Source: Echinarachnius parma
Lineage: Eukaryota; Echinodermata; Echinoidea; Clypeasteroida; Echinarachniidae
Reading direction: 5' to 3'
DNA length: 64,000 bases
Assembly (NCBI GenBank): GCA_037951105.1
Contig: JBAMJV010011300.1
Location: 47,068 to 111,067, forward strand
In this document: positions 45,397 to 58,490 of the stretch, in pieces
How positions within the stretch are numbered: position 1 is the stretch's first letter
How the letters are laid out: every line of letters starts with the position of its first letter
Program-made: the position numbers and the translations under genes
The notes under the pieces: generated by a model
The model's input: only the letters and a program-made list of their open reading frames with translations
What the model was told of the DNA's origin: nothing
The model's database searches: none

Positions 45397-46799
45397 GTGG
45401 GTAGATTTTTGCAGAGCATGTCACCCATTTAAAGGGGACCACCAGGCCAGAACAACAAATATTTGTATGATTTGGTATCATTTTATGACATCAAATAGAT
45501 ACCCAACATTTTGCAAAGGGTTATATAATTCATAAACAAAGCAATTAATCACCACCAATTACGGAACCACTACCGTATTATTTCGTGGTTCCGTATAGGC
45601 CAAACATTTGCGAGTGCGCCAATGCTATTCACGCGTACGTTTGGAGACAATAGAGTCCCGGACGATTCGTTCGCTCTGGACAAATTAGTGTTCGTAACTC
45701 AGACCCATGAACGCATGCTTTAGAATGGTGATGCGTTTTCCAATTATATATTTTTTTTTCTGGAAACTTTTTTGAACTTTTTTTGAACTCAAGGTGTTCC
45801 CTTTCATGTATAAAAATACTATTTTTGGGTGATGGTACCATACCCAAGTACCAGCGGAAACATTTCACTGCTCCATCGTACATAATTATCCTACCTGAAC
45901 AAAACTAACATATTGTTTTAGAGGAAAGAAGCTTCATTATTACAAGTGATCAAAGTACAATTTCTTTCCAGAGTTAATGAGAAAGGTAATTATTATGAGC
46001 CACCTCTCCAAATGTTGGGGTGATACTTTTTGAGATAAATGAAGGAAACTCAAACATAAAGTAAACTGATCAGAAATATTCGAAATAAATGGTATGAGCA
46101 AAAGAAAAAAGGATTCGCCCGAAAATTGAACCCGAGACATCCGGATTGCTAGACTGGTGCTCAACGATCGGGTCCAATTCACAGCGAGGCCTCATTTTCA
46201 TAAACAAATTAAGCGAGTCTGTTGTGCTAGTCTAGTTCAGGACAACAAATGAGGTAATATATATGGCTTTAAAACTCTTTAAATAATGCAATGTTATTTC
46301 AAACCCTTTTTTTATCATTTAGACACCTCAAACATCCGACTTAAAACATAAGAAGTTGGAATATGTTCATGTACATCTAACAATGCCATAAATAAAACGA
46401 TTTGATGCAAAGACCCTTATGCCCTTTCTATATACATGACTAAAATACAAAAATATAATAGAAATTTAGATAAATACATAGTGTTGGTTGAAATGGTGGT
46501 ACATAGGGATGCATATATCATACACATGAGGGTTATTTGTACAAGGACCCCAAAACGATTTGTCACAAAAAGAAACAATTCATTTCAAAACTGGCTTTGT
46601 CAATTACAATGATTTATTGCTTCAGCAAAACAAGCACAATTGGAATAATGACACAAATTTTGTTCTTGATATCAAATTAAATGTCATGAAAATTCATATT
46701 CATAGAATGCTGGACCTAGACATACATTTAAGAAATTCTTACCAGCAAATAATATCAACTAACATAATTGATCAGTAGCAGGACGTAGAATGTTTAAGA
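45397..46799. other. AT-rich spacer with short hairpin
   Basis: GGAACCACTACCG and CGTGGTTCC (45560-45595) form a small hairpin. A weak, unpaired tRNA-like stretch at about 46115-46190 is not counted. No gene is supported. Confidence 0.45.
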
Positions 46800-47480
46800 A
46801 GACTTGCTCTCTTCCTACAGTGGCTTGTGTTCTGTCTGTAGCCAGACAACTTTGTTGCTAAAGTAGATGACTTCTTGATGCTGAAGCCACTTCCATGGAG
46901 ATACATATCAATGGTATTCAATGGTAAAAAAGGGGATTGTTCATGATGACCAATGCAAATGTCAAACAAACATTGCTCTTAGTATTTTCCTATGATAGCT
47001 GCTGTTATATAGGTTACCAGATGACTTGTATGCTAAGAAGACAGTAACAGTTTGGTTTATCTCTTGACACTGGAGCTGGAAGCGTTTACATATCAATGGC
47101 ATGAATCTAAATTGACAGAGTCACTCCAGGATAAAGAATATTATATAATTGTTGTTCTTCTTCGAAAGTAGCTCTTCTGTGTGTTGCCAGATAAGTTTGA
47201 TGCTATGCTAGACAATGATCCCTTGACGATTGACTCACATCTAGGGGGTTACACATCGATGGTATTCGCTAAAGTGGAAAAGGTTGGTCCAGGGCGCAGC
47301 AGCATTGTTTGTTTTGTTTTTCGCCTGCAGGACATTGTAGATTGTGTTATTTTGGTTGCCAGATGACTCTGTTGCTATGCCAGATGATCTCAGACAAGGT
47401 CAGAAAACTCGCCATCCTCCTGGAGAGAATTGAAGAAAGAATAATTATAGTTAGCAGATGACTTATACTGATAGTAAATA
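46800..47480. repeat. diverged ~172-bp tandem repeat
   Basis: GTTGCCAGATGACTNTGTTGCTA-type phrases recur near 46840, 47012, 47190 and 47357, and ACATATCAATGGTATT-type phrases near 46903, 47088 and 47256. The spacing is 167-185 bp. Units differ by many substitutions and indels, so it is an old array. ORFs inside do not share one frame between units. Confidence 0.6.
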
Positions 47481-48679
47481 TACAGAATCACTTAATGATA
47501 AACATAATGTTAGCATTGCAATCATGCAATGGCATATATTTTCATAGAATTGAAAATAAGGAAAAGAGAAGTGGAAAGAAGTGCAAAAAGTACAATTAAC
47601 AAATGATGAAACAAATGTTTACATATACATGTACATGGACAAGAGATGATATGGTTCAACATCAAAATACTAAATACTGAAAACAAAACAAACACGGTAC
47701 AGGTTCCAATGATTAATAGAGAACAGCTTAAATAGCAAACTATTGTTTATATGTCTTTTTCAGACTTGGAATAAACCACATATGTTACAGAACTAAACAT
47801 CACGTAACATTGATTCATACACCACTGTTATGTGACAGTAGTTAGAGGGTAGGTTGGAGGATTGAATGTTATATAACGGGGAGGCACATTATCACAGATA
47901 AGTTACACCTACAGTATGTGCATACAAATAGTGCTTATGTGCTATACATAAAGAGTTACATTATCAAACATCATACAATAACACAAATATGACCATTAAA
48001 CACAGTATATAAAACATAATTAAGTACACTGTACTTTTGTTAATTTTATTCGTAAATAGTTTGTTAATCTGTTATGAAACAAGGTCATTGGCCCTGCATT
48101 TCCAATGGCTGTTAGCGTCCAATAGCTATAATAATGCTCTATGCCGATTGGTGATGACATAGTAAATTGCAGTTACAATAATTGGACCAAAAACAATAAA
48201 TGGGTAAGATTATGAAACGGTATAGTTGGGGGATGTCCAGCAAGAACAAGCAGTAGATGGCATGGGTAAAGGGGATCATTGTGACATATTGAAGGTGGCA
48301 TGGTCTGACAATTATTTTATTCATTTATTTTTTTTTTTTTTTTTTATTTATTTATTTATTTTTTTTTGGGGGGGGGGGGTCGGTCACACTCGGGGTCGGT
48401 CACATTCTTTGTACTTCTTTCTTTTTCCCCCTTTTTTACCATTTTTGTAAAAATCAAATTATATTAATATATTTAAAATCAAGATGTGTCCTTTAGAATC
48501 GGTGCCTGAAATAGAGCAAAGGGTGTTATGGTCTGCAGCATCTAATAATTTGATTATTCTTGAGTTTCATACAATTCTACAAACTCATGAAATGTGAGCT
48601 GGAAGATGAATTGAAAGGGTGGGCCTATAATGATTTATTTCCCATAGGTACCCTGAACAAATACATAATGTGGGCTCAG
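47481..48679. other. AT-rich spacer with T-run/G-run tract
   Basis: Contains a T-run with TTTA repeats (48326-48366), then a run of G (48367-48379) and a duplicated GGGTCGGTCACA word. Nothing else is recognised. Confidence 0.5.
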
Positions 48680-48848
48680 GGGTATATATTCTGATAACGA
48701 TTTTAAGCTAAAATTTATTGTATCTACGTCACATCTACGTCACTAAAATATGAAACTGTAGTTAAGAAATAGCGATTTGCTAAAATATATTTTAGTGACA
48801 TTTATAGAAACAATAAATTTTAACTTAAAATCGTTTTCAGAATACACC
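48680..48848. repeat. imperfect inverted repeat (~170-bp hairpin)
   Basis: GTATATATTCTGATAACG, CTAAAATTTATTGT and TACGTCAC on the left are mirrored by GTGACATTT, ACAATAAATTTTAACTT and CGTTTTCAGAATACAC on the right. It has the look of a small MITE; no clear target duplication. Confidence 0.65.
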
Positions 48849-48854
48849 CCCATT

Positions 48855-49530
48855 AATGACAGGACAAAGCAAGGCTTCATGAGCTCAGAACAGGGGTTAA
48901 ATCAGAGTGCTACATATTGACCTGATTCAAGCAAAAAGTTGCGTCTGATTTGCAACTTGTGATTAAATGCAACTCTCTTTATGCAGTGGAAAGCCGTGTT
49001 TAATCACAATGTTTCAATTAATTGATTACAAATCAAAGTTGTATGCAACATGCCCCAGTGAATAAATAACAGGGTAAAAGCAAGGCATCATGAGTTCAGA
49101 AGAGGGGTAAAATCAGAGTGCTACATATTGACCTGATTATTAAAAGCAATACGTGGCATTTGATTTGCAACTTGCAATTAGAACGGAAGTTTATTTATGC
49201 AAATTTAGACATTTATGTATAATTACGATGTTTCAATTGATCACAACTCAAAGTTTGATGCACAACAGACCCGACAAAATAGATGACATGGTAATAGCAA
49301 GGCTTCATGAGTTTGGAAGAGGGGTAAAAATCAGGGTGCTACATACTGACCCATTTACAAGCAAAATGTGGCATTTGATTTGCAATTTGCAATTGAGCAC
49401 TTTTAATGGAATGGAAAATTGTGCTTAATCTCAATATTTCAATTAATCATAACACAAGGACCCAATAAATAAATGACTGAGGGTAATAGCAAAGCTTCAT
49501 GAGTAGAGCGATGAAATCAAGGTGCTACAT
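48855..49530. repeat. ~210-bp tandem repeat, four units
   Basis: GCAAGGCTTCATGAG (or one-base variants) near 48869, 49080, 49297 and 49490, each followed by GGGGTAAAATCAGAGTGCTACAT variants and TGATTTGCAACTTGC. Period about 195-217 bp. Diverged and non-coding. Confidence 0.8.
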
Positions 49531-49728
49531 CAGCAATTGCCCAATTGCCCGGGGCATGTGAAAGATCAGTTTCAGGCTACTGTACAGTTGCCTAAACAGA
49601 GAAAGCTAAATAGATTAAAAAGTTAAAATAGTAAGTATGAAGACTATTATTTCAGAAAAAAAAGATTCTTTGAGCAAGTATTTTTCAACATTTTAGACAA
49701 TTCACTTGACAGAACAGCCCCCTTGGTA

Positions 49729-49885
49729 AAAGAGTTGCAACCTATTGTGTAAAGTTGCAATTCATTGGGAGTCAGATAATTTGCTTATTTGAACCAATCA
49801 GATTTGTGTGTTCTGTCACATGATCTGACTTGCAATTAATTTCAACTTTACAATAGATTGTAACTCTTTCGTCAGCCGGGCCCTG
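49729..49885. mobile_element. short hairpin MITE related to the GTTGCAGAAAGAG family
   Basis: AAAGAGTTGCAACCTATTGT and AAAGTTGCAATTCATTGG on the left pair with CCTATTGT-like and TTGCAATTAATTTCAACTTT words on the right, ending GTAACTCTTTCG. Internal ATGATCTGACTTG and TCAGATTTG match 32826-32865. Confidence 0.6.
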
Positions 49886-51372
49886 GTCATGGTTTCCTGT
49901 AACATAAAGTTTTACAATCAAGTAATGCAATATTGATTGACTGTACAATACATTAATTAATTAGAAGATCAGTCGTACATGTATTTAAATCATTATGTTA
50001 TGAGACCCATGTACTCGAAAAACCAAATCATGTAGCATGACAATTATTTACTGACAATCAATACCACACTATGAAACAACCAATGCAAGGATAAATATAT
50101 AAATACAGTTTCCATGGAAAGGTAAATGAATGAAATTGTTAAATGGTTATGCTTGTTTAATCTTTCTGTTGTCTCTCTTTTTTTTAAGAACCACGTACCT
50201 GAGGTATTTACCATCCTTCCCAAATCAAGCATCATGCACAAGACACAAGAAAGAAAACATTGTTAAAGTGGTTAAGATACAACTAGACATGTAGAAATGG
50301 AGTTTGTAATGTATTCAAATATTAATGTAATTCTGGTTTGGGAAAATGTTATTGACAATCAAACGTTTACTTGGGTATGACAAACAAAATTAGAAGAGTT
50401 TGCTGGAAACAGCCACAATGAATGTTTGAAGAGTGCATTGTAATATAATGTAGTTTAACAAGCTGGAATACTAGGGCTGTCCATTTAAAGACCTACAAAA
50501 CATTAATATTTTACTTAACTTATCTTTTGTCTCTACTTTTCATGTGTTAATAAAATAAAACATGCATCTACATTTTGAAGAAAACAAATTTATCGTTGTT
50601 TGGCAATGACAGTTTGCAGTTTTCTGTTCTAGAAAAATAATTACTTCACAATTTTCACAATTAAATTCGCTGTTGAAAAGGCCATATTTTCGGGCAAAAA
50701 CATCACACATTCGGGCAAAAGCATGTCATATTCGGGCAAACTCAAACTCAGCTCATACCAAACCATGAGTAAGCTTTTAAACTAAGTTGAGATACTGTGT
50801 ATTGGATCTCAATTCTTTACAAATAATTATCTGAAAGTAGCATCACTTATGTAAGTTGGAAGTCAGTTTTATATGACTGCGTGAGATTTAAATGTAATAG
50901 GAAGTAATATGTTTCTAGGTTTTAAAGCTGGTAATTTCAGACTTATTGAATAGTAACTAAGATCACTTAAGTAAAGTCACAACTCATTGTAAACAAAAAT
51001 ATTAGCATGAAACAAGAAATACGTGGAGTTAAAAAAACACACAGTCCTGCATATACTCTGTTCATTAATCCTTTTTTTCTGCTGTTTCATTTATGGGTGT
51101 ATTTTCCTTTCATGATTGTAGCTGTTACCAGTAATTAATGCTTTAATTTTCAATTTATCGTTTATTCACTTGCATATTTCATTAGATATATACCGGAATT
51201 ATAATCATGACGTAAACCATACTAATACATGTACCCGTAGTCGGCTTGCGATTGGGCAGGGAGTGGTGTAGGGACATTCGGGGGGGGGGGGGGGGTACGT
51301 GACCCCGTGCCCCCAATAATGTTACCCCCAAATCAAACAAAACATAAGGGTACAACTTATACAAAAAATCAC
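49886..51372. other. AT-rich spacer
   Basis: Holds a three-fold ATTCGGGCAAA short repeat (50690-50745) and a G-run near 51279-51294. No gene is supported. Confidence 0.5.
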
Positions 51373-51473
51373 GGGCGTCGATCTGTCATTGATACCCATT
51401 GATCAGGGGGGATGATCCATTCATCCATCCCCCCCCCCTGATGAATGGGTATTACGTAAGTATCGACGCCCAT
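51373..51473. repeat. ~100-bp inverted repeat with G/C-run loop edges
   Basis: GGGCGTCGATCTGTCATTGA and TACCCATTGATCAGGGGGG are mirrored by CCCCCCCTGATGAATGGGTA and TAAGTATCGACGCCC. Likely a miniature palindromic element. Confidence 0.7.
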
Positions 51474-51593
51474 GCAAAAAATATAATAGTGCGTCCCACA
51501 AGACTACAAAACTGTACAGCCTCAGGCTTGTACGCGTTTCAAAACGGCGATTATTGGCTTGACGAGTCTATTCAAACGCAACAGCAACTAAAG

Positions 51594-51843
51594 CCACGGT
51601 CACACATCACCTGATAGCGTTAACGGACGCCCGAACGAGAGTAAAAATTTCAATCCGTTCGTCTCCGTTCGTATGCGTTTCTTGTCCGTTCCTCGTCAGG
51701 CGATGTACGTTGTTCTATCTGGCGGAATGTTTTGTGCATTAAGCAATGGAGACGAAGTTCACCGCCGGATAATTTGGTTTCGAAAATTTTCTATTCGTCG
51801 AGCATCCGTTAACGCTATCCGGTGATATGTGACAGGGCCTTAA
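51594..51843 (+). mobile_element. MITE with GGTCACACATCACC ends
   Basis: CGGTCACACATCACCTGATA on the left and CCGGTGATATGTGACAGGG on the right, each followed inward by GCGTTAACGGA or its complement. A related, inverted copy lies at about 52340-52585 (CGTTGATATGTGACCGGGC). Confidence 0.7.
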
Positions 51844-52316
51844 AGCCAAATAACAGTATTTGGAAAAGCCCCACACACACAATGAAAAATATGCTTTCAC
51901 CACCTAATGCGTGAAAGAATATATCATAACGTACATGTAAATGTAAATATTTGGACAAAGACTGCTTTTGACTAATTAAGCATTAAAAGGTTTGACGTAA
52001 CACGATCTGTGACGCAGACCAACTTAACCGCGATACACTGCGTGCAAAATATTATGTTAGCGCACGTGGTCACGCTATGCGTGCTTGTCGATATCTCCAG
52101 CCCAGCGCGGACAGGTTCGAATGGGTTGTGAATTTGGGCCAAATTTCACTGGCGTACATTGAATTTCTTCCAATATTGTCTGCATTTAACAATACTAAGG
52201 TTCTTATTTTATCACACAAGCCCCGTTTAAAGGTATTCAACAATATTGATCAAATCATCAATTAGTTTGGCAAATTTAGATGTTTTCGGTTACTTTCCCA
52301 GTACTGTTATTTGGCT
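51844..52316. mobile_element. TTAA-flanked element of a third family, 473 bp
   Basis: TTAA at 51840-51843 and 52317-52320. Ends AGCCAAATAACAGTA and TACTGTTATTTGGCT. It lies between two members of the GGTCAC MITE family. Confidence 0.78.
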
Positions 52317-52339
52317 TTAACCATTGTACACCTGAAAAA

Positions 52340-52585
52340 GAGAACGATGCTTGTTCGTGAAAGTATCAACGGATATCGGAAACGTATGCCCAACGAATAG
52401 ACAATTTGCGAAATTAAATTATCCGGTTATGAAAGTCGTCTCCATTGCTTCATGTACAAAACATAGAACAACGTACATCACCGGACAAGGAACGGACAAG
52501 AAACGGATATAACGGATGGAAAATTTAGCTCTCCGTTTGACATCCGTTTGCGCAATCCGTTGATATGTGACCGGGCTATAACTGT
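52340..52585 (-). mobile_element. inverted relative of the GGTCAC MITE
   Basis: Reverse complement aligns to 51594-51840 through TTCTTGTCCGTTCC, GATGTACGTTGTTCTAT and AGCAATGGAGACGA words. The outer end is CGTTGATATGTGACCGGGC. Confidence 0.68.
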
Positions 52586-52649
52586 TGGACATTGAGGCAA
52601 GAAATACACTTTGGGCATTGTATTTAGACCCCTTTGGCTCGATTGAGGA

Positions 52650-52785
52650 AATATAAATTGTATGTTCGTATGTGTGGATGTGAGTGTGTGTTTGTGTGTG
52701 TTTGTGTGTGTGTTTGTGTGTGGGTATGCGTTTATGTGTGTGTGCGTGAGTGCTTGTGTGTATTTGTATGTGTGCATTTAATTTC
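52650..52785. repeat. TG-rich microsatellite, start of unit 3
   Basis: GTGTGTTTGTG repeats, followed by TTTGCTCCAGTTTGACAAGATAAG, which also follows the tract at 16140. Confidence 0.88.
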
Positions 52786-52789
52786 AATG

Positions 52790-53503
52790 CATATATTTTG
52801 CTCCAGTTTGACAAGATAAGCGCTTAAAATACACCATTTATGAAATGAATTATAAACGCACATTAATATCATGCTTGTTTTCTTATGCAGGAAAGAATTG
52901 GCTTGTTGATAAATTAATACACGAAGGAGCGAGATCTTAATGGGGCCATTCGGTCGTAGAGATACCTGAAATAGCCCGGCCTTTTTAGGGTTAAATGATA
53001 ACTTCCAAGTTGGAGCAATGTATATTCAGTTGACCCAAAATAAATTGACACAATGCATAAGCGTTATTTAATATTATTGTAATGTTTTCCCTTACACGGG
53101 GATATGAACTATTCATGTTTTGTTGCGTCCATGCAGTATTGTAATGGATCGAACTATATAGTTTAGCGCAGGAGTAAAGTAGTGCTAAGCTATAACTCAT
53201 TGCCAGTTCGAACATACTGTATCAAGTCTACTGAAAAAACAATACAACTATCCTGATATCATTTATACAGCATGATATGCGCACGAATGATGGTAATAAT
53301 GAACCTGATCAGGCAAAGGAAACTTGCACAGGAAGTGCACATTAACAAACTAAAGGCAGCGGATATTAAGGTCAGAGGCGGTCGTTCCTAAAGTTACACT
53401 TCAAGTTAGTATATACTAAAAGGGCTTATGCCTCCCCCAAATTCCCTTGCAAACAAACATTGGTTACCCCAGGAAATGTACCCCCCCCCCCCCCAAAAAA
53501 AAA

Positions 53504-53534
<31 letters not shown>

Positions 53535-53817
53535 AAAATGCAAATAAAAGGGAAAAGGGAACTAATTGTACGGCAAACATGCTGTTCATACAGGGGAATA
53601 AATAGGTAACGAATTGTAAACCATCCCCAATCACAGAGGCGTTCCAGTGCCAGTCGAGTATTATACTACAACAAATAATTTGACATTTTCCCCAAAAAAA
53701 TATGAAGGGAAAATCGTTTAAAAATAAAGCAGTACATATATAGCACCCCCCCCCCCCCCCTCCCCCCTCCAATAATTACCGGGGCACCAATCAGTCCGGT
53801 CACGCTAGGCCACTGTA
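52790..53817. other. unit 3 upstream flank with a displaced 3'-flank patch
   Basis: Collinear with 16150-16920, but bases about 52990-53150 match 14570-14715, the 3' flank of the unit 1 TRIM, so this unit is a mosaic. C-runs at 53479-53494 and 53745-53760 recur from units 1 and 2. An (AAAT)n tract lies at 53500-53535. Confidence 0.6.
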
Positions 53818-54881
53818 CAGTGCGAGTCAAAAAAAACGAAACCGGACTTTGATAGCTTATAAATCCACAATTACAAACATATATATTATGTTGATATTGG
53901 TATCACATTAAAGCTTTGGAAATTGCCTTTAAAATGATATATCACACATTTTAAGCACTTTACGCATCATCGAGCAAGATCTTATTATCCAAAGTCATGC
54001 AAAAACTACCCGTGTCCAAGTTTGCCGTCGCCTTGTTCTAAACACAACAAATCGAGTTAAGTCCCCCCTAATCAAAATAGCATAACTTTTTAACAAAAAG
54101 GTTTTGAGCAAAATAACTTGGCAGGATTGTTTATACACTTATTGAATAACTTATGTGCGAAAATAAAATTGGTCCGTCGCGTCACGCGTAAGTGAGCACA
54201 CATTAAAGGCAAAATGTTCACTTTTTGACTCTTGTGACTTTTGAAAAGTGACAATTTTGCCTTTAATGTGTGCTCACTCATGCATTACATGGCGGATCAA
54301 TCTTATTTTCACAGAGAAGCTAGTCAATCAGTGTAGGAACAATCCTGCCGAGTTATTTTGCTCAAAACCTTATCGTTTTTACGCTATTTTGAATAGGGGG
54401 GACTTAGGTTTTTTGTTGTGTTTATCATGAATGAATGCGTTTGTTTACGTTTTTTTCTTCAAATTAACATTTCAAAAATATCATTTGGTGAATCACAACA
54501 AAATATCAGGTGGTTGCCAGTTTTGTCATGTTTATCAGGGTGGAAGGGGATCACACACTGTCCTCACATCAGCAACCACACTGTTTGGAGGGAGGGGCCC
54601 CTGAATAGGACATGCAGGATGAAGTTATCTTTGACAATCAAACAACAGATGCAACCATTCACAAAACAAGAACACTGCAAACTTGGACACGGTAGTTTTT
54701 GCATGCCTTTGCATAATTAGGTCGCGTTCGGTGAAGCGTGAAGTGATCAGAGTGTATGATATATCATTTTAAAGGGAAGTCCTCAAGCTTTAACATGATA
54801 CTAATATCAACATATATACTTTTAGATTTATGGATTTATAAGCTTTCAAAGTCCGGTTTCGTTTTTTTTTGACTCGCACTG
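53818..54881. mobile_element. TA-flanked palindromic element, 1.06 kb
   Basis: TA at 53816-53817 and 54882-54883. Ends CAGTGCGAGTCAAAAAAAAC and its complement, with inverted similarity continuing over ~200 bp (GAAACCGGACTTTGATAGC). Units 1 and 2 have the uninterrupted site. A second inverted repeat (about 54050-54420) is centred near 54237. The interval 54420-54720 is asymmetric. TA target and end sequence fit Tc1/mariner-type. No recognisable transposase. Confidence 0.88.
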
Positions 54882-54883
54882 TA

Positions 54884-55786
54884 TATCAAGAAGAGAAAGG
54901 TGAAGAAGAGAGGGCCAGGACCTTAGTCCGTTGCAGAACTGTACCATCCTTTTAATGGGCATGTCAGCTGCTTGTGAACAGATTTTGATCAAACAAAGGT
55001 AATTTGTCTTTACAATCATGATCCCTTTCAATTATCACAGTGTTTTCATTTTCTCCCCAATACATTATTTTGTTAGTACCCTGTAAACCAAAAAGGTAGT
55101 ATCCCTTACAATTCAGTCCCTAAGCAAAGATTCTTTCTGAGAAATTTCAACAATACTCAATGTCATTTGATAACAGCATGTTTCAATGAAATACAAACAA
55201 ATTATGTCAAATTCCCCACTTTGTAATTCCGTAAACTTTTCAACCTGGGCAATAATTCCCATCCATTTAATAGTTAAGCGGTCGTTTAGTTTACCTCAAT
55301 TACCGAGGTAGTATTTTCACTGGTTATTCTATGGTAGGCGATGTGAATATTATAAAGTAGTGAGTATGACGCAGGTTCTATTTATAATATGTATGAAATA
55401 CAAGTTTACAGTGCATTACACAAATATCAAAAAAATCCAAACGCAGTCTTATGTTGCTTGCAATTGTAAAGTTGGTCTTTTCCGACTAACTCAATAACGG
55501 AGACAATGGATGTGCATATCATAACGATTACGCAGATCGTAAAGTTTCCATTTTGTATATTCACTATATATTTTTTATATATTCACTAAGTGATGCCATA
55601 AAAATTCCATGGTCAACGATTGTCATATGACCGAGAAATGAGCGAAAATGCAGTAATATCATTGCACTCAATTTGTACAAATAAACAACAGAAGCATGGG
55701 ACAGGTCTGAGTTTTTCGAATGTCCCTTTCGTTAAAAGTTATTTACTCATGATAATTGAATGTTCTTTTGGCATTCTCGCTCATTA
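54884..55786. other. unit 3 flank
   Basis: Aligns to 6330-7130 and then to 7548-7845 of unit 1, with the interval between deleted. Contains the empty SINE site at about 55291-55303. Ends in ATTA (55783-55786). Confidence 0.6.
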
Positions 55787-57325
<1,539 letters not shown>

Positions 57326-57611
57326 ATTACTCGGCCATACAGCCATATGACATCCATTTAACGTAACATTTCCACACATTACTCAGTGGACATATCAGAT
57401 CACATTGATTTGTACACATTGTACCAACCATTCATCACTTTTTGCACGTGTTAACAAAGTTACTAGATCCATTTAAAGGGATGTAGTAATATTCTCGACA
57501 TGCACAAAACTTGCTTAGAACTCCGGCGGTTCTCAAAAACCTCTTTGTATTAATATTACCGATATAAGTTCAGCACAGGTTTTGGTTCTGTCCCATAATG
57601 TCCCATAATAC
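57326..57611. other. unit 3 flank, internally deleted
   Basis: Aligns to 7846-8120 and then jumps at a CCCATAATGTCCCATAATA duplication to inside the pre-TRIM MITE (10285 equivalent). The ~2.1 kb between, including the sites of the two big unit 2 insertions, is missing. Confidence 0.65.
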
Positions 57612-58097
57612 TCTCTATATCGGATAGGAAGTCTTTTCCAATTAAAAAACGATACCAAGAACAGTCATTTTGGTCATGTAGTTTTTGTTTTAGGGCGCAG
57701 GTTCCCATTTTTGTCAATTTTTACCAAGTCAGTGTCTGGTAAATCGCACTCACTGCCCTTCACAGCATCAAACAACGAGCAATACGCGCGCCATTGTTAG
57801 TGTGCATTCAGCTGTGTGCCGAGAGAATGGACATAGTTGTTCGATACTATGATGGGCAGTAAGACCGATTTATCAAGCACTGACTTGGCAAAAATGGGAA
57901 CCTGACATGTTGTCACTTACAGCACACTAAAACAAAAACTGCGCGACCAAAATGACTGTACTTGGTATAATTTTTCATTGGAAAAGACACCCTATCCGAG
58001 GGACATAATCATTTTGTTACTATATTTCGTTGGAAGTGCCACGTTCCGTGTATTTTTGTTTGTTTTTGTTTGTTTGTTTTTTGGGGGGTCCACCTTG
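57612..58097. mobile_element. pre-TRIM MITE, unit 3, left end lost
   Basis: Begins at CGGATAGGAAGTCTTTTCC and continues as in 10276-10770. Right end GGGGGGTCCACCTTG. Third copy of the MITE that lies 60 bp before the TRIM ATG. Confidence 0.72.
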
Positions 58098-58157
58098 AAT
58101 AGTTTCTCATAGAAGCCCCTGATTTTTACTCCGAACAGATTCCGCGCTCCAAACACC

Positions 58158-58490
58158 ATGGCGAGTCTGGACAACTTGACCCTCAACCTGCCGCAGTGTC
58201 CGATCTGTGCGTGCCTCCTGACTGACCCAAAGACCCTCTCCTGTTCGCACACATTCTGCAAGTCCTGCTTGACCAACCTTCTGTATTCACAAGACCTAGT
58301 CCTATGTCCGCTCTGTGGTTCGCTTACATACGTCAGAGACGGTAATGTTTCGCGGCCAGGGATTATGACGCAACCTTCAAAGAGGAGGTCGTAGACTTGC
58401 AGAAAGAAGCCGTTTCGAAGATATCTGCTTTGAAGAAGTACCTCGATGTCGTAGAAGAAGAAAAACAAAAGTCATTACATCACACTGACT
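58158..58490 (+). pseudogene. TRIM deletion derivative, RING-only ORF (58158-58394)
   Basis: The first ~190 bp match the other TRIM genes and encode an intact RING: C14, C17, C29, H31, C34, C37, C50, C53. At about 58347 the sequence jumps (...CGCGGC to CAGGGATT...), deleting both B-boxes; microhomology of GC is visible at the junction. The frame then ends at 58394, giving 78 residues. About 130 bp of coiled-coil sequence follows, then a second jump near 58490 into 3' flank, deleting the propeller. As a gene it is broken; a RING-only peptide could still be made if transcribed (inference). Confidence 0.88.

Noticed and set aside
46115-46190. tRNA-like stretch on the minus strand with a GGGTTCAA word
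   Set aside because: The T arm and anticodon arm do not pair and the B box has several mismatches.
52100-52130. GGTTCGAATGGG as a B box
   Set aside because: No A box at the right distance and no cloverleaf; likely chance inside a TTAA element.
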